A DNA stretch of 64,000 bases. It comes from Populus alba. Lineage: Eukaryota > Streptophyta > Magnoliopsida > Malpighiales > Salicaceae. Both the position numbers and the translations under genes were made by a program. The notes under the pieces were generated by a model that was not told the origin of the DNA, made no database searches, and saw nothing but the letters and a program-made list of their open reading frames with translations. Below, piece by piece: positions 43,127 to 56,025 of the stretch (position 1 is the first letter of the stretch; the number at the start of each line of letters is the position of its first letter). The stretch covers positions 9,019,875 to 9,083,874 of the forward strand of contig NC_133300.1 of assembly GCF_005239225.2 (NCBI RefSeq), in the 5' to 3' direction.

Positions 43127-45539
43127 TACAATATGAATAATTGTCATCTCTATTTACTACATTCCCTCTAAGACAATAATCCACTACAATACTAGTTAGT
43201 TCACAAGCTTAGACACAATCTGGCGGAAATGTATGTGATGCCTCTGCAACTATAAAATCATTATAAGCTTTCAATCTGATAACACAACAAAGGTCACAAT
43301 TCACGCATGCATTTTATAGACACAACTAGATAGTGAACATTTTCTTATTCTATGCATTATATATAGAATCACATAAGTATATCAATCTTACACTTCATTT
43401 ATGCTTTAATAAGTTTTTTTTATTCATACCTTTTTCTCCAACTTTTACCCTTCCTTTACTTCTTACAAAACTCCCTACCAAAATTCTCATTTTTAAATCT
43501 AGTGACAATCTCCTATATGTGACCTCTCCTTGAAAGCTTTCTCTTTTGAATATCATCTCTAACTTTCATTTCTTATGTCTTTCTATCTCATGATATTACC
43601 CCTTAAGATATATTAACGAAGAAAGTTCTTACTCAAAGCTCTCATTATAGATCCTCTTAAAAACATGGGACACCACAACGAGCACTTTCTTTTAAATTCC
43701 AAACTATAATGATCAATGTTTAAACTACCTAACTATATATATTGATCATTTAGTGCACACCTTAACCAATCTTCCCTTATCTCCACGTTACAGAGGTATG
43801 ACACTTCATATCTCAACATACACACCAACCATTGTTTAATTGTCACAATGCATCATTGCATATTTTCACATCACGGAGTCCACATTCCTTGCTAAGTAGG
43901 GTTGCTACATCAATCCATCTTCTTTTAACATTCAAGATTTCCCTAAATGCCATCACTTATAACTTTTAAATTGTTGTTTCAACAACTATCCCATTACAAT
44001 AGAACCATCTAAATGGTCTCCTAATGTACTATACTTTTGCTATTAGAACAACTCCAAAGTGCATCGCATTATGCTATTCAATATAAACCCTTCTTGTAAC
44101 ACAATATATTGTCACCACAACCCTTAAATGCATGTTACAATTCAAACAATGGTGACCAATATTTCAAAGATCTTTCATTGTGCTTTGGTTGTTTAAGGTT
44201 CATTTAAACCAATGTTAGTCTATACAATACGCATCATCACCAATTTCTCTCGGCCATATTTCCTATATGTATACATGACTACTCATGCATTACATGCATA
44301 CCCACCACCTGGGCTAAGGTCCTCGACATATACACATGTTTTTTCATGATCACAAGGCTTAAATCGAGTTACTACACCAACCCTTTATCATCCAACATCT
44401 AGGTTTGCCCCAAAAGCCTATTTATCTTTACTTTTAGGCTATTGTATCAGTCATCACCTCATTAAATTTAAACTATCATAACAACCATCAGTTGTTACGT
44501 ATTTACATTGTCAAAAATATCTTTAATTATAACATTTTTACACCATCAAACAACCCTAAATAATCCTCGTTTACACTGACATAACTAGCCCTAATTACAC
44601 GTTATACACGCTATTGAAACAACTCCAAAATACATCATGTTATGTTGACAATTCAACCCTGAATGTACCGTTTATTCACTGCCAAAAACAGCCCTAACTA
44701 TTCTATATGTATGTTGTCATAAGGAGCCCTATTTGCACTTGTTCATGCTGTTAAAACAGCTTAAAAACATACCAATTTTCATTGATAGAAAAACACCAAC
44801 TCATACTACGACTCTATTATCTAAATAGGCTTGAAACATACCACTTTTATGTTGTTAACTCGAACGTATCATATTTTTATTTTACCATTCCTGCAATCCG
44901 GAGCTCAATGATATACCATCCATGTTCCATAAAAATATCATATCTTTTTTATTTCAATTAATGTTCCATACACACATGTAAACATGTAAGAATTAGTAAA
45001 ATGTAAATTCACCATTGCATACTAATTTTGTTAGGTTTTTTGAAACACATATATGTAGTGAAAACAATAAATTTAAACTTTTTCAAGAGTCCTAAAGATC
45101 CCATTAGACATATCTAGAGTTATTTAGGATTTATGAAAATATTACTTTGAGATTAGATGTTCTTATTAGCTTTGAATATTTGCTTTAAGACCAGGTTGAC
45201 ACAAATCACAAGCCCTTTAAATTTTCAAGTTTTAGCGATAATCCACACGCAGCACTAGTGATAAGTATTTTAAACCTTTTTAGGAGAGAGAAATTACTAT
45301 ACCTTTTATTGCTATCTCTTTTCTTTTATGTTTTAAATGTTTTTGTATTGTACTATACTCAGAAAATAAAAAACATAACTTTCTATTTATAAAAAAACCT
45401 AAAAAAAACCCTATAAATGAAAAAAAATATCAATTTAACCCTTAAATAATTTCACATATATTATTTAGGCTAGTTTTAAAAATTTATTCAATTAAGTCCT
45501 TACTTGATTGTTTCTAGGTATATAATTATAATCCCTTGT
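43127..45539. other. Gene-free stretch
   Basis: AT-rich, no frame above 70 codons, no LTR ends or RNA gene recognised. Possibly the host sequence in which C landed, or an old decayed repeat. Confidence 0.5.
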
Positions 45540-46205
45540 GTCATAACCCAATTTTAGGTTCCCCTAAATTTATCATTTTCTTTTAAATAAAAAAAAAAAG
45601 AAGAAAAAGGTTGAAAAAAAAAAATACAGGTTGACAAATGATTTGGTTGGCAAGAATAGGTTGAATAATGATCTATATGCATAAATGAGAGATGAAGGGA
45701 CCAAATTGGATCTTTGATTTTTTTTTTAAACTCAATGCACCATTGAAGGACCTAAATGTGAAAGGCATTGCACATTCAAGTTTAACTAAAAAAATTAGAT
45801 GAATTTGCATAAAAATTAAGTTTGAGGGCTTAATTAGATTTTTAATATGCTAATTTGATTTAATTATAGGTCTAGTTAAAGGTTTAATCAAGTTTATATA
45901 TTAATTTAGGCCAAAATTAAAAGATTTAATTAAGTGTGGGGACTTAATTAGACTTTTAATGAGTCAAATCAATTTTATTAAGGATTTAATTGGTGAAAAT
46001 TAAGTTTAAAAGCTTAACTTGAGCTTATTTGATAATATTGGGTGAAATCAAGGGTGAAATCGTAAGGAAATCAAAGTTTAGGGGTCAATTAAGGGCTAAA
46101 TTAAATAATATCAAAATCAAGGACCAAAGTGTAAAAGATGCATGTAACATCCTTATCCTTCAAAATAAGTTAGATATGAAATACTATAATAAGGTCACAT
46201 CATTC
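45540..46205 (+). mobile_element. LTR fragment related to element C
   Basis: Begins TGTCATAACCCAATTTTAGG, matching the C LTR start (TGTCATAACCCAATTCTGGG). Further on it follows the same order of motifs, such as GATTTAATTAAGTG and GGACTTAATTA. Truncated, no downstream partner. Confidence 0.7.
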
Positions 46206-47078
46206 AACTGAGTATGCGCATTGTAACAACCTGGCTTTTTTAGAGATAAAATTGATGGAATTGTTTTTTTAATCGTCCGGTTCTAGATGTTTTTAACCAT
46301 ATCATTCTGCAAATTTATAATTGCATTTCATTCATTAACAAGGCACAATCAATGTAGGATAATGTAAATCAACATTCCCATAAAACATATTCTCAATACA
46401 CATGCCCATAATATTTTATTTTCATACTTATAGGTTTACATTATATCATATCGACATACTTATAAATTCACATTCTTATTCTAGTCTCATTATCATCACG
46501 AGTTCATACTTGAATGCCGAACAACAAGTTACACAACTAGTACTTTCATTATCTTGATCTCATATATTTCACAACATGACATCCTTATAAGAAGAATACC
46601 ACATATGTATATTCATACACATCATATCTACATGATCACACATTCACATCCATGTTCTATTTTATTTTGTCATTACAAGTCCTTACAAAGGGGTCAGATG
46701 ACTAATTGAGCGATCTACACATCTGTTCATACAGAACTCATATCATCCATAACATGCGAGTATATAATTCTTTTCAAATGAGTGAGTCGTGAAATGGATT
46801 TCCTTACGCACCATGTTGGTATGATGTCCCTGTTATAACACAAGGTAATTTTAAGCATTATAGGCAATTAAAAAAAACATAATAAAGCAATATTAATGTT
46901 ACATTTCACTCATGGACCAAAAGAGCATAATTCTTTCATTTCTCCTTACTTATGTAAATACTACCTTAATAATTTGTCAATTACCGAGGCTAACTACAAT
47001 ACTTAAACCCGATCATCCATTTTGAATACCATTAACTAAACTAATGCTATTCTTTGTTTAAAGCATAACAATCGTAGT
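46206..47078. other. Possible E-like LTR fragment, non-coding
   Basis: TGTAACAACCTGG at 46222 resembles the start of element E (TGTAACATCCC), but the body shows only weak similarity. No genes. Interrupted by H at 47079 (left flank GTAGT). Confidence 0.3.
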
Positions 47079-47385
47079 TGATTAGTACTTAAAAGTGCAA
47101 ACACCATTCGATTATTGGATCATAAATGGAGCTGTAGAACTTGGATTTAGGTCTGATTTATTTGGATGGAAAGCTAAGACATAAGCCTAAAACTTTCATG
47201 ATGAGTCCAAATTCAAAAGGGTTATTTTCAAGTTCAAATTGTAGCAACAAAAGAGAAGTTGGAATTTGTCCTACAGCCTAGACACTGTTCAGTGTTCAGC
47301 CCATATCTCGAGTTCTAGAAGTCCAAATGAGCTCATTCTTATCTTGTTGGAAAGTTGAGACTAATATCCTAATCTCCCATCAATA
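47079..47385 (+). mobile_element. 5' LTR of element H, left part
   Basis: TGATTAGTACTTAAAAGTGC, then a jump to ATTGGATCATAAATGGAGC. This is an A-type LTR with about 290 bp deleted after base 20. It is cut near 47385 by element G; the second part starts at 53640. About 400 bp of LTR is lost at the G insertion. Confidence 0.75.
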
Positions 47386-48781
47386 TCCAAGAATATATGC
47401 ATTATAAACAAGAATAAAATCAAGAAGGATAAATAGTATAAATTTTCATGAATTTATTAACATGAAAACTTCAAAACTCAATTAATTGTCGGGATTTAAA
47501 TGAAATCTATGTCATGCCAAAGTGATAGGTCCTCTCATTGATATACACTCCAACACTCACGTGTTTAGGGCTTATGTGTTTAAATCTCTCAAATTCAATC
47601 AATGAATATGTTCTACCATAAGCTTGCTCTTCAATCTCATCTCCATTACTAACATATTACAAGCAATGCATGAATCAAAAGGTCTTATTTCCGGTTGTAA
47701 TGGGGTTAAGGTTAAGGTGAGGTAAGAGAGAGTAAAAGAGAAGGTTCAAACCAAAGAAAGCAGAGCATTCTAAAAAATGATATTTCAAACAAGATATTCC
47801 ATCAAAACACATAAATTTTCCATCTTTAATCACCAATGCTTAACTTCTTTTGATTTCAAGCTCTTTCAACATAAAATCTTAAGAACATAAAGGAACACTT
47901 CTTTCTTTCTTTCTTTCTTTTTTTTTTCTTTTTTTTCTTTTTTTTCCCCACCTTTGGCAACTTGCCCATATTTTCATCAAGCATCACTTCTTCTTTCTTT
48001 TCACATAATTTCCAACCATAATTCCATAAGATATCACAAGTATATGCTCTACTAATCCTTGGCCAGGGATAAAGGAAAACATATAAGAAGTTAAGGCTTA
48101 TACATGGATAAAGCAAAGAAAAGATAAACAAGCTCAAAAGGAGCTCACTAAGGATAATATGCTTTAGATTGGCTTTTTGGCTCAAATGGTTAAAATTCCT
48201 AATGCCTTTATCATCTTCATGTATATATGTAATGCGAAAGTAATCTCAACAAGATATGAAGCAAGTTCTAAAGATGCATATCATTGAAAGAATGCACACT
48301 CAAAGAATATAATGTTGAAGGCTTAAAAGCTTACATTGGAATAACACTATAAAGTCAACATGGCATATTCTCAAAGTCAATCCCTAAACCAATTAAACCT
48401 TAAAATTTGCATGCATACTCCTTCATTTGATTTATATCTTCATCTATCTCAATTAATTCTCATACATAATACTCATATTCTCAAAAACCAATGGGAGTTA
48501 AAAAGATCAAACACAATATTTTTTTTTTAAAAAGAACAACAAAGAAAACTAAAATAAGAAAACCAAAATTCTCCCAATACCCCCACACTTAAAACACAAC
48601 ATTGTCCTCAATGTTGAAATAAAAGCAAAGGAACATAAGAGAATGACAGAAAATAAATTAAAATGCGAAAAAAATAAAAGATAACGAAAAAGAAAGCAAA
48701 TCTGATTTTTTTTCTTTTTGTGCTGGGTTGCCTCCCAGTAAGCACTTTTGTTTTATGTCATTGGCTTGACATGTGGCATGC
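47386..48781 (-). other. 3' untranslated region of element G
   Basis: Non-coding. Holds hairpin CAACATTG-AGGA-CAATGTTG (48597-48616, minus) followed by GTGTGGGGGT, and a C/T microsatellite with poly-T (47899-47948). No 3' LTR is found. Confidence 0.65.
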
Positions 48782-49894
48782 TCATTCTTCATAGATTGGT
48801 TTAGCCAACTCTACAGAAGCGGTGAGTTTTGTCGTCCAACCTTTATAGAAAGGTTTCAAATGATGCCCATTGACCTTGAGTATTTTGTTGGTTTCTAAAC
48901 TTGTAATTTCATCTGCACCATAAGGAAAAATATTAGAAACAACAAAGGGTCCAATCCAACGAGAGTGCAACTTTCCAGGAAAAAGTTTCAAACGCGAATG
49001 ATAAAGAAGAACTTTGTCTCCAACATTAAACTCTTTTCTTGTAATCACTCGGTCATGGAGAATCTTAGTTTTTTCTTTGTAAATCCTTGCATTCTCATAA
49101 GCATCATTTTGTATTTCTTCCAACGTAATTCCAATCGTTTTAGGCACCAAAAGGATAGGCGCCACCCATTCATTGTTCGTGATGGGGTAAATGACTCCTG
49201 CATCATGGAGGACAGTTTGCAAAGCTTGCAAATCAAATGCTGATTCATGCGTGTTTTGGGGAACATATATATGCCTTTCCATCTCTTCTATCTTGGTAAA
49301 ATCATAGTCATTGCTCAAAGCCACGCTTAATTCATCCTCGCAATCAAAATCACAAACTTGCTGCACACACTTATCAACTTGGTCATAACATGTGATAGAA
49401 TAAACATTGCTATAAGGATATTTCATTGCATCATGAAAATTAAATTCAATCTTTTCATCTCCTACTTCCATAAACAAAGTATCCTTACCACAATCAATTT
49501 TTGTATTGGTAGTTTTCAAGAATGGTCTCCCAAATAATATAGGAGTGTTGTTTGATGAATCACAAGAATCATGTTCCATATGAAGAATATAAAAATCACA
49601 TGGAATGACCAAACTATCAATCTTGACTAGGACATCTTCTATCACACCAAGTGGGTAAACAAAACTACGATCTGCAAGTTGTATTACAATGCTAGTTTTA
49701 TTCAAAGGCTCAAGACTAAGAGAATCATAAACATGTTTAGGCACAACGCTAATGGATGCACCTAAATCACACAAGGCCCTTTTGAAACTAGCATTACCAA
49801 TAACACATGGGATAGTAAACGCACCTAGGTCCTTTTGCTTCAAAGGCATATTCTTTTGAACAACAGCAGATACAACTTCACCCATACTTACCAT
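48782..49894 (-). pseudogene. Protease, RT stub and integrase tail of element G
   Basis: 370 open codons. Protease D-L-G-A-S ([17 protein letters not shown]) and [10 protein letters not shown]; start of RT ([20 protein letters not shown]); at about 49125 a direct jump to the integrase C-terminal linker ([18 protein letters not shown]) and [18 protein letters not shown]...RWIGPF. The jump is in frame. Separated from gag by a TAA near 49895. Confidence 0.85.
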
Positions 49895-50413
49895 TTAATG
49901 ACCTTTCAGTTTGAAAGCTCTCTTGGTAGTACACAACTCCTTCAAAAATTTGGCATACTTGGGAATTTGCTTGATAGCATCAAGCAAAGGAATGTTGAGT
50001 TCTACTTTCTTGAAAACCTTTAAAATCTCTTTTTCTTTATCCTCTTTCTTTGACCTAGAAGAACTCACAGGAAAGGGTGGAATTGTTTTAAAACTGGAAG
50101 TCATTGATTGAGGAGTTACCTTTGGAGTGTTGGTCTCTGTTTCAGTTTGTGCAGAAGGAGGATGTTCCTTCTTTGTACTCAATTCAGTTTCTATTTCTTC
50201 TTCTTCCTCCATCTCAATTTGTTTCGACTTTTTCTCTTCAAGTTCTTTCCCACTTCGCAGCATGATCGCACTAACATTTTCTATTGGATTCAATGCTTGG
50301 GAGGGCAATTTTCCATTCATTTGTGCTTCCAATTTCCCTACACTTAAAGCTACTTGCCCCATTTGCTTTTCCAAGTTGTGAATACTTGACCTTGTTTCCT
50401 GTTGAAAAGACAT
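49895..50413 (-). pseudogene. Gag C-terminal linker of element G
   Basis: Reads LEKQMGQVALSVGKLEAQMNG, an acidic Glu-rich stretch, then VELNIPLLDAIKQIPKYAKF, the conserved Athila segment before protease. Stops separate it from both neighbours. Confidence 0.8.
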
Positions 50414-50419
50414 GACATT

Positions 50420-51543
50420 TTATTGCAAGGTCACAGTGTTAGAAGCCAAAGTTTTCATCATCTCACGAAGATCATCATTGGATGACGACCCCAAAACATT
50501 AGAGTTTGTGAATGGAGGGGGTTGTCTTGCTTGATAATTTTGTTGGGGCTGAAATCCATTGGGATGGAATTGTCGGCCTTGATTGCCTTGTTGAGGTTGG
50601 TTCCCATACCGTAGGTTAGGATGATCTCTCCATCCAGGATTGTACATGTGGGAAAAAGGATCATACTTACGCTGAGGCTGTCCATTAAATGCTCCATCAA
50701 CTGCATTAGCTTGTTCAATGTAATCTTCTTGCATTGGTGGGCACATATCTGAAGTATGTCCTTGTAAGGAGCATATGCTACAAGCTTTCACTTGTTGTAC
50801 ATTGCCACAAGCCAAAGAACGCACAAGAGAAGTAAGATCATTAACTTTATTCTCAAGGTTAGAAATACTTACCTCATTTACTCGTTTGTTTGCGAAGTCT
50901 CCTCGCATGCCAAATTGTTTCGAGTTGGCTGCCATATTTGAGATCAATTGGCATGCAGCCTCGGGTGTTTTATCTACTAATGCCCCTCCACTTGCAGCAT
51001 CAATGATACTACGGTCAGTAGGCATCAATCCTTCATAGAAATATTGAATGAGCAGTTGATCGGGTATTTGATGATGAGGGCATTGAATACACAGTTGCTC
51101 AAATCTTTCCCAATACTCAAAAAGTGTCTCTCCATGAGATTGTCGAATCCCACATATTTCTTTCCTTATGTTGGCAACTCGAGATGCTGGGAAATACTTC
51201 TCAAGGAAGATCTTTTTCATGCCATTCCAAGTTCCAATTGAACCTGGGAGAATGGAGAAAAGCCATACCTTTGCTGCCCCTTTTAAAGAGAAAGGGAAAG
51301 CTTTCAACTTAACCTGTTCTTCGTCAACTCCATTCGATTTCATGCCAACACAAACCATATGGAACTCCTTGAGATGAGTATGAGGATCTTCTCCTGCAAG
51401 ACCATTAAATGTTGGTAGCAATGTATAAAACCAGATTTGAGCTCAAACTTTACACTATTGTTGATGTTTATGCACAATGGCTGATTTTCCACGTTAGGAG
51501 CAACAAGCTCCTTGAGTGTTTGTTATCGTGCATTAGCCATGGT
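50420..51543 (-). pseudogene. Gag of element G
   Basis: Gag core HLKEFHMVCVGMKSNGV...KAFPFSLKGAAKVWL, zinc knuckle CSICSLQGHTSDMC (C-x2-C-x4-H-x4-C) and PGWRDHPNLRYG. The true N-terminus starts near 51543 (MANAR, then a stop). A one-base deletion near 51422 shifts the frame. A TAA near 50417 ends it. Confidence 0.85.
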
Positions 51544-51998
51544 GTTGAGGCGAGCTTCCTTTCGTAACCTACGTAAAGTTTTTTCGATTTCGAGATCTAA
51601 CTGCACTTGACTTTGATTAGTAGAACGGGTTACTGGCATAAATCATCAAGAAAACTCAAAAGAAACCAATCACGCAAGAGATCGAAAACAATGCAAATTG
51701 TATGAAAATCTTACATTAGAAAACTAAAACTGCCTAAAAACCCTAGAAAACAGCGGAATTTGGCCTCGATAGAGCAGGGCTAGTGGTTTTACCACTAGCC
51801 CTGTTTAGAACGTTGTTTCACTTCAAGAAACAAAAGGCCGATACCTAATTCCACCAAACAATCTGTTTTGAACAGTACCACTGCCGTAATGAACAGTACC
51901 GCAGCAAGCAAAAATTATGTTTTTTTTTTTTTTTTCAGAAAAAGAAACAAAAATCACAGCAAATAAAAATAATAGCACAAGAATCAATAAAAATTACT
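51544..51998 (-). other. 5' leader of element G
   Basis: Untranslated leader between PBS and gag. Contains an imperfect inverted repeat around 51775-51805 (GGGCTAGTGGTTTTACCACTAGCCC). No gene. Confidence 0.6.
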
Positions 51999-52016
51999 TC
52001 CCCGGCAACGGCGCCA
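51999..52016 (-). other. Primer binding site of element G
   Basis: Minus strand TGGCGCCGTTGCCGGGGA, same type as in A, eight bases from the LTR. Confidence 0.85.
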
Positions 52017-52024
52017 AAATTTTT

Positions 52025-53639
52025 TGCGATGTCGCGGTCGCACAAATTAATTACCCTAGCTTCAAACACAACACACAAGATAGTATAGAGCAAGCAAGGG
52101 ATCGATCCCATGAGGAAGATTTAGTTCAGATTTTTATGCTATACATTATGCAGTTTGGGGGGGTTTGGATGTTATCTAGGCTAAAGCAAAAGAAAACAGA
52201 AAACTATCAAACAAAATTTAATAAAATCAGAAAATTATCAAGAGAACAAACCTTGGTCGCAATCACACATCCACCTATAGAAATCATAACTGATCCTTGA
52301 AACGAAACTCCAGTTTATATTCTGAATTTTTATCTTTTCTTAACGTTGGTTAATTAATGGATCCGCCGTATAACTAACCCTAACCAACAAATAATCACAG
52401 TGTCCGCACTAATGATTTAATCCAATGGCAGCCTTAAGATCTAGATAAATTCATTAATCTTAACAACTAAGTTGTCTACTTATGTTGCTTTGATTGAATG
52501 TTCTCCCTAAGATTAATAACGTAGATCCTCTACAATTATTAAACTCAGTTGCTTCACAAGTTCATATACCACAACTCCGGTTTTGATATCAAACTTAGCA
52601 ATAAATTTTCTACAATAATAACTTAGAGTCCGCTCTAGCAATTAAAATAAACAATCATAGGAAAAATAAGCATAAGAGAACAAACATATTCATCATATAA
52701 ACTGAAAAAAAAAGGTAAAATAGATCTCACAGTTCTTGAAATCTGAAGGTTTCCGTGTTCTTGCAACCAAGAAAATGAGTTTAGCCTTGCATGTTCGTTG
52801 AACAACTAATCAAAAAGATGGAAGAATGCATGATTTAGGGTTTCTTAGAGTAGGGGGGCGTTTTTCTCCTCTTGGGTGGCTGCCCCCCTTCTCTTCTCTC
52901 ATTCTTTTTATATGCTAGGAAACCCTAATCTCTATTTTACAAAATAGTCCTCCCTTAAGTAGACAATTTACATTTAAGTAGTTCAATAAATATTTTCCTA
53001 AAAAAGAAATAGCTTTGAATGAAATCTTCAAGATTTGACTTAAAGGAGCTACATTGCTGAAATAAAAACTTGGATGTCGGTTTAGATGCTTCGGAATGTA
53101 ATTTGGACCCGTTTCTTCACGAAACCTGTTTGCTGGCAGAATTCAGTTGTCATCTTTGAAAACTCATATCTCCCTCATATGACATCATTTTTGGCTGAAA
53201 TTTGGAGCGGTTATAGGCCTTTGCGTCAAAAATCCAAAACAATTGAGTTTGCATCAATTGGACTTTTGTAGCTCTAGATATTCAAGTCAGAATGACCAAA
53301 GGTCAACACTAGCAGATTACGAGATTTGACTTTGAAAGTTGCGATTTCCATGCTCTTCCTTATTTTATTGTCTTGCCTTAGATTTCCAGAAAGGTATGGA
53401 TGTTAGCTTTTTAATGCCACTAGAATCACTTGATTTCGACCTTTAGAGCTCACGTTCTGCATAAAACATCGACTGAACGTCAAATCTGCCAATTACCTTC
53501 AATTTACTCCTTTTTGCATCTTTCGTCCAAAAGTGCCTTCAAAACATAAAACAAAGAATATCAAGGCATTTTATATATAAAACACAGGCAAAACACTAGT
53601 TAAATGTGGGTGAAACTATCGAATACTATGGTTGCATCA
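52025..53639 (-). repeat. 5' LTR of element G
   Basis: Plus strand TGCGATGTCGCGG...GGTTGCATCA, 1,615 bp. Unrelated to the A-type LTR. No partner in the window. Sequence 52860-52960 carries the probable promoter region (minus TATAAAAAGAATGAGAG). Confidence 0.75.
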
Positions 53640-54272
53640 ATAATATAAACTCAACATGGACTTCAATGTTTATATCCAAGAAAGTTTGTTATTAGCATCT
53701 CTTATCTTTTTATCTTATTGATTCTTAATATCTTGCTTGTTAAATGATTAATCTAGATTTGAGTTGTATAATACTTGGTAAAACAAATGCTTGGCACTTT
53801 CATAGCTAGTCGTATGGTATATAACCTACACCTGTGCTATGAAAGGAACTTGATTTGTTGTTAACATAAGTTAGCATCATGAATTCCTGACAATATTTAA
53901 AAGTTTGGTGTTACTTAAATAAGATAATTAATATGATCATGTTAACAATTTATAATGAACTATTAAGGATAAATCATCCGATTGGAACCTCCTTTGTATG
54001 TGGTTTCCAGGTGATTAATAAAAGTAGTTTATACTATACTTATTTCTAATACCATTAGTGGATCCTCTAACCTTGACAATTGTTTTATCATTGTTTAATC
54101 CTTACATTAATATCCCATAAAATTCTCATAAACTCTTTATTTTATTAAATATATATATTATTTGTAATTTATATAGTATACCTCCTTGTGGTTCGACATC
54201 GGTCTTGTCGAGTTATTTATTACTTCGACACTCTTGCACTTGGGATAAGACATCAATATTTTGATCGTGTCA
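53640..54272 (+). mobile_element. 5' LTR of element H, right part
   Basis: Resumes the A-type LTR at AATATAAACTCAACATGG and ends GATCGTGTCA, followed by the PBS. Confidence 0.85.
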
Positions 54273-54278
54273 AGTTTT

Positions 54279-54296
54279 TGGCGTCAATTCTGGGGA
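54279..54296 (+). other. Primer binding site of element H
   Basis: TGGCGTCAATTCTGGGGA, a diverged form of the A primer site. Confidence 0.75.
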
Positions 54297-54501
54297 GGTA
54301 AATTTCTGTATAAATTATAAATTTTGTTATATTTTTCTCCTTTCGCTTTTGTTTTATCTAACTTTTGTTTCTTGTGTTTTGTCTCCTTTTCCTTTTCTTT
54401 TTCTTTTCTTCCTTTTATTCTCTTCCTACACATGCATGAGAGTTTGGTCACATACATTAAATGATAGACGTTGTAGGGTATCCTCATCTTCTTTAGAAAA
54501 C

Positions 54502-55150
54502 ATGGTTGAAGAGGATAATCAATCGCTTTATTATGAGATTAATGAGAATAATCGGGTTAGAACACTTAGAGACAACATGAATCCAACAAGAACAATTGTG
54601 CGATCATGTATATTTTTTTCTCCTGATGCATCTCATTTTAATTTTAAATCAGGCATTATTCAAATTTTACCTTCTTTTCATGGCTTAGATCTAGAAAATC
54701 CATACTTGCATTTGAGAGAATTTGAAGAAGTTTGTAACACTTATAATGACTCAAATTGTAGCATGAACACCATCAGATTAAAGCTTTTTTCCTTTTTATT
54801 TAAAAGATAAAGCTAAAACATGGCTACAATATTTGAGACCAGGATCCATTCGTGCTTGAGATGAAATGCAACAACAATTTTTAAAGAAGTTTTTTTCATC
54901 TCACAGAACAAACTCTTTCAAAAGACAAATCACCACTTTCATTCAAAAACCAAGAGAAACATTTTACCAATGTTGGAATAGATATCGAGACTTGCTTAAT
55001 ACTTGCCCTCATCATGGTTTTGAAACATGGAGATTGGTTTCATATTTTTATCAAAGATTAACACCTAAAGATAAGCAAATGGTGTAATTGATGTGCATAG
55101 AAACTTTTGAAGATAAAGACCCTGATGAAGGAATGGAGTACCTAGACTTC
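54502..55150 (+). pseudogene. Gag of element H, N-terminal part
   Basis: MVEEDNQSLYYEINENN, then the same Gag as A. Broken by an extra T near 54790, TGG to TGA near 54858 and a stop at 55085. Cut at 55150 (EYLDF) by element I; the remainder must lie beyond the window. Confidence 0.85.
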
Positions 55151-55321
55151 TGACACGACCAAAAGATTGATGTCTTCTCCCAAGTGCAGGAGTGTCGAAG
55201 TAATAAATAACCTGGCAAGACCGGGGTCGAACCATAGAGAGGTTAATTGTATAAATTATAAATAACAAGACAAGAACAACAACAACAACAACAATAATAG
55301 TAATAGTAATAAAAATATTAA

Positions 55322-55359
<38 letters not shown>

Positions 55360-55604
55360 ATACTCAGTACGTGGCGTTGTTATACCTGAGAATGATCAAA
55401 AAGATCGGGTCACAAGTTTCTAGCCTATATACTAAGTTTATGAAAAGATCAAAGAGATATATTATATAATATAAATAGATTTCTGATACGAATGAACAAG
55501 GCAAGACCAACAATATCAGGATCCTTGATCAAACACAAAGCATACTTAACGTACATAAAATATAATAAGAATGTAAATAATAATAATAGTAATAATAGTA
55601 ATAG

Positions 55605-55647
<43 letters not shown>

Positions 55648-55649
55648 GA

Positions 55650-55687
<38 letters not shown>

Positions 55688-56025
55688 ATAATAAAAAGAA
55701 GAGGAGGAGGAAGAAATTAATACGAACTTTGAGATGGAAGATTAATGTAAGGATTAAACAATGATAAACACAAATGTCAAGGTTAGAGGATCCACTAATG
55801 GTATTTCAAACAAGTATAGTATAAACTCTTATTATTCAACTGGAAACCACACACAAAGGAGGTTCCAATCGGATGATTTCTCATTAACAGCTCATTATAA
55901 ATTATTAACATGATCATATTAATTATCTTATTTAAGTAACACCAAACTTTTAAATATTGTCAGGAATCCATGATGTTAACTGATGTTAACAACAAATCAA
56001 GTTCCTTTTATAGCACAGGTGTAGG
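55151..56025 (-). mobile_element. 3' LTR of element I, left part
   Basis: Plus strand TGACACGACC, A/B-family LTR of the B subfamily (has TACGTGGC and AAAAAGATCGGGTCAC). Carries expanded (TAG)n, (AAT)n and (GAT)n repeats and an 80-bp private insert at 55484-55563. Interrupted by J at 56026. Confidence 0.88.
55610..55700. repeat. (AAT)n(GATAAT)n(AGT)n compound microsatellite
   Basis: Pure trinucleotide-type runs in the LTR of I. A similar (AGT)n lies at 55323-55360. Confidence 0.9.

Larger units (their letters stand above)
47386..53639 (-). mobile_element. Element G: truncated, internally deleted Athila relative
   Basis: Minus-strand element with 5' LTR, PBS, gag, protease and an integrase tail. 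RT to integrase core is deleted and the 3' LTR is missing. The lost 3' end coincides with lost H LTR sequence, so one deletion removed both. Its proteins are clearly divergent from A/B, so it is a different Athila family. Confidence 0.85.

Noticed and set aside
55492..55764. 90-codon frame rich in Asn, Asp and Ser
   Set aside because: Direct translation of trinucleotide microsatellites in the LTR of I.
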